From: CADBRN01 sp050944685
GTDB taxonomy: Bacteria; Bacillota; Clostridia; Lachnospirales; Lachnospiraceae
Direction: 5' to 3'
NCBI GenBank assembly: GCA_050944685.1
Contig: JBMNRP010000012.1
Coordinates: 1 to 64,000, forward strand
Length of the DNA: 64,000 nucleotides
Under the pieces are notes generated by a model. It worked only from the letters and a program-made list of their open reading frames with translations. It was not told where the DNA came from and searched no databases. The translations under genes were made by a program, and so were the position numbers. Shown here one piece after another: positions 58,944 through 64,000 of the stretch (its first letter is position 1; every line of letters begins with the position of its first letter).

Positions 58944-59687
58944 ATGGAGATCAACGCAGTCAACGCAAAACGTGACCCTGAGATCAGGGAGCAATATATT
59001 GCGTCCAGCGAGACCTTTATCTTAAGGTCCGCCGGAAAAGTGTGTCACAGGCGGATCACTCGCTCAGATGATGAGTGGTCTGCTGCTTTGATTGCGTTCA
59101 ATGAGGCAATTGACGGTTATGACGAGTCGAAAGGTGATTTCAACGGATTTGCCTATCGGGTCATACAGCGGAGGCTGATTGACTTTATCCGGAAAGAACA
59201 GCGCCACGACAGTGAGGTTACCGTCGAGCCCTATGTGTTTGATGGAAATGTAGATGATGATCCGTCTTCGCTGCAGATGGAAGTGGCAGAGAAGAGCGGG
59301 ACGCTGAGCACGGAGGATGAGACTTCCTCCAGGATGAGTGCTGCGGATGAGATTGCAGCTGTTCAGAAAATTCTCGCTCAATACGGATTTTCATTTTTTG
59401 ATATTGCAGACTGCAGTCCGAAGGCAAGAAAGACAAAGCATCAATGTGCGAGGGTCATCCGGATTCTGCTGCAAAACGAAGATATTCTGGATTCTATGCG
59501 GGAGACACATACATTGCCCGCTTTTCGGATTATTCAAAAAGCAAAAGTTACAGATAATGAAAAAATACCGCCTAAAATACTGGAGCGTCACAGGCGCTAT
59601 ATCATCGCGGTAACAGAAATACTCTCGGGTGATTACCCGATATTGTCATCCTATCTTCAGGAAATCAGAAAGGAAATGCGAAGTTGA
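58944..59687 (+). CDS. sigI: SigI-family RNA polymerase sigma factor
   Basis: 247 residues. Region 2 reads DDEWSAALIAFNEAIDGYDESKGDFNGFAYRVIQRRLIDFIRKEQRH, typical of SigI. The C-terminal region (about 150-240) with KARKTKHQCARVIRILLQNEDILDSMRETHTLP is the SigI helix-turn-helix part, followed by RHRRYIIAVTEILSGDYPILSSYLQE. SigI is controlled by its membrane partner RsgI and in related anaerobes responds to heat or extracellular polysaccharide. The ATG has AGGAAAGG upstream. The end overlaps the rsgI TTG start by four bases. Confidence 0.88.
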   Translation: MEINAVNAKRDPEIREQYIASSETFILRSAGKVCHRRITRSDDEWSAALIAFNEAIDGYDESKGDFNGFAYRVIQRRLIDFIRKEQRHDSEVTVEPYVFDGNVDDDPSSLQMEVAEKSGTLSTEDETSSRMSAADEIAAVQKILAQYGFSFFDIADCSPKARKTKHQCARVIRILLQNEDILDSMRETHTLPAFRIIQKAKVTDNEKIPPKILERHRRYIIAVTEILSGDYPILSSYLQEIRKEMRS

Positions 59688-61669
59688 AGGGCATTGTTTT
59701 GGAAATAAGAGACGGGGTGGCCGCGGTTCTCGCGGAAGACGGCACCGTCATTACAACCGAACAAAAATGCCGCGTTGGCGATGAAATAGAGATCGCCCGG
59801 GTTACTGCGCCCTTCGGCTCGCCGAAAACGCGGTTTGGAAAGACCGCCCGTGCCATGGCTGCTGCCGCTGCTGCGATCGTGGTGATCGTTGGCATTTCTT
59901 TTGGAATTCACAGCATCAATTACACGGAAAATGCTTATGTCTCCGTGGATGTCAATCCCTCGCTTGAGTTCGCTCTTAACAAGAGAAATAAAATCCTTTC
60001 CGTAGATGCGCTGAACAGTGACGCGGAGCTCGCTGTGTCTGCTCTGGAACAGAAGGGTGTTCACGGTGGAAATTTAAGCGGAGCGCTGGATGATACGGTC
60101 GAGGAACTGACGGACGAGGGATATCTGAGCGAGACGGAAGGAGGAACCGTTCTTCTTTCGATCGCTTCTGATGACAAGAGCGCGATCGAGGAGCTGACAG
60201 ATCAGGTGCAGGAGAGTATTCTGGGTGATCCCGACAGCGGATTTACCGTTATCATCAATACAACGGATCTGGAAACCCGGAATGAGGCCCGTCAGAATGA
60301 CATCAGCACCGGCCGCTATCTGGAAGCGGGATACGGAAATCTGGAAGCGGTTTCTTCGCTGAAAGACGGCAGTCTGAAAGCGATTCAAGTGGATAGCGGT
60401 AATGACGGAAGCAGTTCTTCCGATTCGGAAAAGATGTCGCTGGATGAAGCGCGGGATATGAAGGTTACGAACCTGCTGAACGAGTCTCCGCTGGATTTGG
60501 ATTATGGTTTTGAGATAACAGACGAAAAATCGGATTCCTCCGGAAATTCTTCTTCGCAGAGTTCCAGCTCGGATGCGGGAAACAGCAGCTCTGCTTCCGG
60601 TGATGCTTCTGTTTCATCGGACGGCGGAACAGCTTCTTCTCAGGATTCCAGTTCGACTGCGGGTACCGCATCTTCTGAAGACGGAAATAGTTCCGGAAGC
60701 AGCAGTTCCGGCAGCGACAGTTCCGGAAGCAGCAGCTCCGGCAGAAAAGGTACAGCATCCTCGGGAAGCAGCAGCTCGTCCGGCAGCAGCGGAGGCTCTT
60801 CAGGAACAACGAGCCCCTCTGAAACGCCGAAATCGACGGTTACTCCGAAGCCTGCGGTTACGCCGAAGCCGACGAAGACGCCGACACCTACAGTGACGCC
60901 GGAGCCGACGAAGACACCCACACCTACGGTGACACCGGAGCCGACGAAGACGCCGGAGCCGACGAAGACGCCGACACCAACGGAGACGCCGGAGCCAACG
61001 GAGACGCCGGAGCCGACGAAGACGCCGACACCGACGGAGACACCGGAACCGACCGAGACACCGGAGCCGACCGAGACGCCGACACCTACGGTGACACCGG
61101 AACCGACCGAGACGCCGGAGCCGACCGAAACGCCGGAGCCGACGAAGACGCCGACACCTACGGTGACACCGGAACCGACCGAGACGCCGGAACCGACGGA
61201 GACGCCGGAACCGACCGAGACACCGAAACCGACGGAGACGCCGGAGCCGACCGAGACACCGAAACCTACGGAGACGCCGGAGCCGACCGAGACACCGACA
61301 CCGACGGAGACGCCGGAACCGACCGAGACACCGAAACCGACCGAGACGCCGAAACCGACGGAGACGCCGGAACCGACCGAGACGCCGGAACCGACCGAGA
61401 CACCGAAACCGACCGAGACGCCGGAACCGACCGAGACGCCGGAACCGACCGAGACACCGACCCCGACACCGGATCCTGGTTATGAATATGCTCGCTGTGT
61501 GACGATCCCGGACAAGGATCCCTGGAGTATCACCGATATTATTATCACGGAACCCACGGAAGAAGATTACAAGGATGCCGAGCAATATTATTCCGGATGG
61601 ATTGATTTCTGGGACGCGGTTATTCAGGGAGAGGTCAAAGCCGGAAAGAAATATATCATAAGGTGGTAG
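59684..61669 (+). CDS. rsgI: RsgI-like anti-sigma factor with a long Thr-Pro stalk
   Basis: 661 residues. An RsgI_N domain (about 1-50; MKGIVLEIRDGVAAVLAEDG) binds SigI. One TM helix is at about 56-77. The extracellular part starts with VSVDVNPSLEF: N91-P92-S93 fits the Asn-Pro autoproteolysis site reported for RsgI. A mixed domain (to about 250), a Ser-rich linker (about 285-375) and a 200-residue Glu-Thr-Pro-rich repeat (about 380-595) follow, then a unique 60-residue C-terminus with one Cys. No carbohydrate-binding module is recognisable. Start TTG overlaps sigI. Confidence 0.88.
   Translation: MKGIVLEIRDGVAAVLAEDGTVITTEQKCRVGDEIEIARVTAPFGSPKTRFGKTARAMAAAAAAIVVIVGISFGIHSINYTENAYVSVDVNPSLEFALNKRNKILSVDALNSDAELAVSALEQKGVHGGNLSGALDDTVEELTDEGYLSETEGGTVLLSIASDDKSAIEELTDQVQESILGDPDSGFTVIINTTDLETRNEARQNDISTGRYLEAGYGNLEAVSSLKDGSLKAIQVDSGNDGSSSSDSEKMSLDEARDMKVTNLLNESPLDLDYGFEITDEKSDSSGNSSSQSSSSDAGNSSSASGDASVSSDGGTASSQDSSSTAGTASSEDGNSSGSSSSGSDSSGSSSSGRKGTASSGSSSSSGSSGGSSGTTSPSETPKSTVTPKPAVTPKPTKTPTPTVTPEPTKTPTPTVTPEPTKTPEPTKTPTPTETPEPTETPEPTKTPTPTETPEPTETPEPTETPTPTVTPEPTETPEPTETPEPTKTPTPTVTPEPTETPEPTETPEPTETPKPTETPEPTETPKPTETPEPTETPTPTETPEPTETPKPTETPKPTETPEPTETPEPTETPKPTETPEPTETPEPTETPTPTPDPGYEYARCVTIPDKDPWSITDIIITEPTEEDYKDAEQYYSGWIDFWDAVIQGEVKAGKKYIIRW
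60850..61473 (+). repeat. Tandem repeat encoding ETPEPT/KTPTPT units
   Basis: About 34 degenerate copies of an 18-base unit encoding (E/K)TP(E/K/T)P(T) in the RsgI stalk. Copies are nearly identical at many positions (for example GAGCCGACCGAGACGCCG-like units), so slippage or recombination could change stalk length. Confidence 0.85.
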
Positions 61670-61830
61670 GGGAGATTTTTCCCGGAGATACCATAATTGA
61701 ATGGATGAGTCCGTACAGGGCACTGTTTGTTCCGGATATTTCGACGGAAATTTGTGATCGCCAGAATCACTTTTCCATCGGATATCCGGAACTTTTTGCA
61801 GTCCCGGAGGGAAATATCGCTTCACACAAG

Positions 61831-61859
61831 ATGACAGGTAATGAAGGAAATGGTACAAT
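61831..61859 (+). promoter_or_regulatory. Promoter of the nitroreductase gene
   Basis: ATGACA (61831-61836), 17 bases, TACAAT (61854-61859). The rest of the gap 61670-61940 shows nothing else that I can support. Confidence 0.5.
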
Positions 61860-61940
61860 TCAAGAAAGCGGTTTGTCTGTGGAATGAAAGACCCGCCAAT
61901 CCGCGGCGGAAAATTTTGAACCTGAAAGGAGAATTGCGCT

Positions 61941-62468
61941 ATGCAGGATATTTATGATGTGTTGGTTACGAGACGTTCCATTCGCAAATTTAAAGCGGAT
62001 CCGGTACCGGAAGACCAGATTCAGAGAATTATTGAGACCGGACTGTATGCGCCGACCGGGATGGACCGGCAGCAGACCATCATATTAAAGATTACGGATC
62101 CGGAAACGATCCATACGCTCGGGATGGTTAACGGCAGACTGATGGGAAAGGGCGAAGTCGATGGCTTTTACGGCGCGCCGGTTGTTCTCGCGGTGCTGTC
62201 GCGCAAGGACAATCCGAACAGCATTTTCGACGGATGCAGTGTCATTTCCAATATGCTGAACGAGACGGCTTCTCTCGGACTCGGCGGGTGCTGGATTCAC
62301 AGAGGAAAAGAGCAGTTCGAGACCAAGGAAGGAATTGCCATTCTGAAAAAAGCGGGAATTAATCCGGATGAGTATGAGGGAGTCGACAATGTCGTTCTCG
62401 GCTATATCGACGGAGAATATCCGAAACCGAATCCGAGAAAAGACGGAAGAGTTTTCAGCATTGACTGA
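61941..62468 (+). CDS. Nitroreductase-family protein
   Basis: 175 residues. The opening VLVTRRSIRKFKADPVPEDQIQRIIETGLYAPTGMDRQQ is the FMN-binding nitroreductase signature, followed by LGLGGCWIHRGKEQFETKEGI and the terminal VVLGYIDGEYPKPNPRKDG. Short form of the family (about 170 residues), typical of anaerobes; uses FMN and NAD(P)H to reduce nitro, quinone or similar groups. Substrate unknown. The ATG follows AAAGGAGAA. A strong terminator follows. Confidence 0.9.
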   Translation: MQDIYDVLVTRRSIRKFKADPVPEDQIQRIIETGLYAPTGMDRQQTIILKITDPETIHTLGMVNGRLMGKGEVDGFYGAPVVLAVLSRKDNPNSIFDGCSVISNMLNETASLGLGGCWIHRGKEQFETKEGIAILKKAGINPDEYEGVDNVVLGYIDGEYPKPNPRKDGRVFSID

Positions 62469-62491
62469 AAACATTGACAGCTGTCAGGCAG

Positions 62492-62540
62492 AAATACCGG
62501 CACAGAAATGGACGGAGTCCTTTTTGTGCCGGTATTTTTT
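62492..62540. terminator. Bidirectional intrinsic terminator
   Basis: A perfect 13-base stem (62492-62504 with 62525-62537), then a T-run, between the convergent nitroreductase and YhhN genes. Confidence 0.85.
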
Positions 62541-62542
62541 CT

Positions 62543-63208
62543 TTAAAGAAGAAAGCCGAGTGTCAGCAGAAGCTGTGCCGATGTGTAGGTTTCCATAACA
62601 CCCCGGAAGGCTTTCCCTTTGAATACATGAAGAGCCAGAAGAATATCGGAAAGGATGAACAGGGCGGATCCGGCGAGACAGACCGAAGCTGAGGAGAAAC
62701 TGGCGGATCCGAAGCGGAGCAGCATGGAGATGCTCATCAGAATGATAACCGTCATATACACGATGACGGCCGTTTTCATCTCTTTTTGAACCGACGGAAG
62801 TATTTTCCGGACCACCGCGACAAACAGTACTGCATAAGGAATCAGGCCGGAAAACAGAATCGGATGCAGATGGGACCTCGAGATCCCGGATAATGATGCG
62901 GCGATGTAAAACAGATGCCCGATCAGAAATGAGGAGAGACCGAAGACAAGGTATTTTCCTTCTTCGGATATTTCCAGAAGTGTGTCGCCGGCACAGCCGA
63001 ATGCCAGGGCGAAAATCAGGCAGATCCGAAGAATAATGTCCGGCTTTGCTTCCCCGGAGGCTGCACACAGATACAGTGCCATCAGGAGAGGCGTAAGAGC
63101 CGATTTCAAGGAGCCGCATTTTCCGGTTTCTGCCGCACGTCTGCATACCGCAGATGAAAGCGCCAGATAAAGAAACAAAATGATAATGACAGGTATGGAT
63201 AAATTCAC
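62543..63208 (-). CDS. YhhN/lysoplasmalogenase-family membrane protein
   Basis: 221 residues, about seven to eight hydrophobic segments. Landmarks are FALAFGCAGDTLLEI, GLSSFLIGHLFYIAAS and GSALFILSDILLALHVFKG, with the polar Asp and His residues of the YhhN/TMEM86 family; characterised members hydrolyse lysoplasmalogens. Plasmalogens occur in anaerobic clostridia, so this fits. The start is a GTG at 63208 with AAGGAGGTACTCC upstream. Confidence 0.88.
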   Translation of the reverse strand: MNLSIPVIIILFLYLALSSAVCRRAAETGKCGSLKSALTPLLMALYLCAASGEAKPDIILRICLIFALAFGCAGDTLLEISEEGKYLVFGLSSFLIGHLFYIAASLSGISRSHLHPILFSGLIPYAVLFVAVVRKILPSVQKEMKTAVIVYMTVIILMSISMLLRFGSASFSSASVCLAGSALFILSDILLALHVFKGKAFRGVMETYTSAQLLLTLGFLL

Positions 63209-63283
63209 AGGAGTACCTCCTTGCCCGGGGTACTTCTATTTTATCATAACGACCGGATGAACGGCCAGGTCCGCGTTTTTTTT

Positions 63284-64000
63284 TCAGTGTGTCACAGGTG
63301 CGGTTCTGGCCGTTCTTTCGGAAGCGGCTTTTCCCGTTCCTTTTCTTTCCGCCCGTTTATCAAGCGAGGCGAAGAATCCGGCGAGAAGCGTACCGGAGAT
63401 CGAGTGCCAGACACAGGAAACGGCGGCAATGATGGCGGCGTTCGGCATTGCCGCGAACTGAGCGGTCGTGGTGGCCAGGTTTGTCGCCATTCCGGCGTTC
63501 TGCATGCCGACCTCGATAGAAATCGTTCTGCGTTTTGCGCGGTTCATGTGTGTCAGAATCCCGATGAGATAGCCCAGGAGGTAGCCGATTCCGTTGTGAA
63601 GGAGAACCGCGACGAATATGATCAGACCGGAGGTGAAAAAACTCGATCCCTGTGAATTGACGACGCCGCCCACGACGAACGCAAGTCCCAGTACGGCGAT
63701 TCCGGGCATGAGCTTCTGGACATCCCGGAATTTTTCATTTTTTCCCGGAAGAGCATTCAGAGCAAATCCCACTCCGACCGGGAGGATGACCGTTTCGATG
63801 ATGGAGACGAACATCGGGAATGCTTTGATCTGAACGGTCGCACCGCTCGCCAGGAGCGAAACGAGAAGCGGTGTCATGAACGGGGAAAGGATTGTGGAGG
63901 CTGTGGTCATCCCGACGGAAAATGCTACGTCGCCATTGCACAGATACGACATCACATTTGAGGAGACGCCTCCGGGGCAGCAGCCGACGAGGATCAGTCC
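63284..64000 (-). CDS. Bile acid:sodium symporter family transporter (partial)
   Basis: At least 239 residues visible; the 5' part lies beyond the window end. The text GCCPGGVSSNVMSYLCNGDVAFSVGMTTASTILSPFMTPLL is the diagnostic BASS family motif, and EVGMQNAGMATNLATTTAQFAAMPNAAIIAAVSCVWHSISGTLLA is the second conserved segment. BASS carriers import organic anions such as bile acids or pantoate with Na+. The substrate here is unknown. The gene would read leftward into YhhN with a 75-base gap. Confidence 0.9.
   Translation of the reverse strand, partial: GLILVGCCPGGVSSNVMSYLCNGDVAFSVGMTTASTILSPFMTPLLVSLLASGATVQIKAFPMFVSIIETVILPVGVGFALNALPGKNEKFRDVQKLMPGIAVLGLAFVVGGVVNSQGSSFFTSGLIIFVAVLLHNGIGYLLGYLIGILTHMNRAKRRTISIEVGMQNAGMATNLATTTAQFAAMPNAAIIAAVSCVWHSISGTLLAGFFASLDKRAERKGTGKAASERTARTAPVTH

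Noticed and set aside
60850..61473. CRISPR array
   Set aside because: The regular repeats are 18-base coding units in frame with RsgI, with no spacers.
60800..61858. Minus-strand frame rich in Arg, Leu and Cys opposite the rsgI repeat
   Set aside because: It is the reverse complement of the Thr-Pro repeat, giving RRLRRL-type text. No independent gene evidence.
61663..61887. 74-codon frame between rsgI and the nitroreductase gene
   Set aside because: It overlaps the end of rsgI and the nitroreductase promoter, has no ribosome site and no recognisable content.

Overview
The window looks like chromosomal DNA of a moderately GC-rich Gram-positive anaerobe of the Clostridia, most likely Lachnospiraceae. 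The evidence is the gene content: a SigI/RsgI pair, an energy-coupling-factor (ECF) transporter under a cobalamin riboswitch, a clostripain-type peptidase, secreted proteins with DUF4430 and DUF5648 modules, lipoprotein signals, strong GGAGG ribosome sites and frequent TTG/GTG starts. I see no rRNA, tRNA, CRISPR array, insertion sequence or phage gene. Family names come from reading motifs by eye; no database search was run.

Region 1 (1-9.4 kb) holds housekeeping and accessory genes: a LysR regulator, thioredoxin, small membrane proteins, a two-helix K+ channel, a CbxX-type AAA ATPase next to an M20 amidohydrolase, HxlR and VOC proteins, a DUF2798 membrane protein behind a leader-peptide attenuator, and an acetyltransferase. 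Region 2 (9.4-14.3 kb) is a sulfur and persulfide locus: a cysteine-synthase-like enzyme, a Crp/Fnr regulator, a four-domain CoA-disulfide-reductase/rhodanese/TusA/DsrE fusion and a divergent single-domain rhodanese. The divergent promoters each carry a TGAC-N3-GTCA palindrome centred near -41, which suggests direct activation by the Crp/Fnr protein.

Region 3 (14.3-31.4 kb) carries TraX, AEC, AGCS, BrkB, EamA and MATE membrane proteins, a flavodoxin, a macro-domain protein, acetyltransferases, a GntR regulator with an evident operator, a second DUF2798 gene with a leader-peptide attenuator upstream of the MATE gene, a 1231-residue ABC ATPase/permease fusion and a FAD-dependent oxidoreductase. 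Region 4 (31.6-43.6 kb) contains a secreted papain-family protease with DUF5648 repeats, a second AGCS transporter, and a leftward set made of a GDSL hydrolase, an ECF sigma factor, its putative anti-sigma partner, a clostripain-like lipoprotein and another lipoprotein. SRAP and zinc-ribbon proteins follow.

Region 5 (43.7-57.8 kb) has two systems. The first is a VWA/solute-binding lipoprotein, an XpaC-like protein and a second solute-binding-like protein. The second is a seven-gene set behind a cobalamin riboswitch with its own terminator: two surface proteins with transcobalamin-like DUF4430 domains, an anchored beta-propeller protein, and a complete ECF importer (T, fused A-A, S, second T). 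It reads as a corrinoid capture and import machine.

Region 6 (57.8-64 kb) begins with about 1.2 kb of protein-free sequence rich in perfect and compensated hairpins, probably a large structured RNA of about 700 nt. SigI and RsgI follow, RsgI having a long Thr-Pro repeat stalk. Then come a nitroreductase, a YhhN-family protein and the 3' part of a bile-acid:sodium-symporter-family gene cut by the window end. The best candidates for something undescribed are the structured RNA before sigI, the riboswitch-controlled surface/ECF corrinoid system, and the twin DUF2798 leader peptides.
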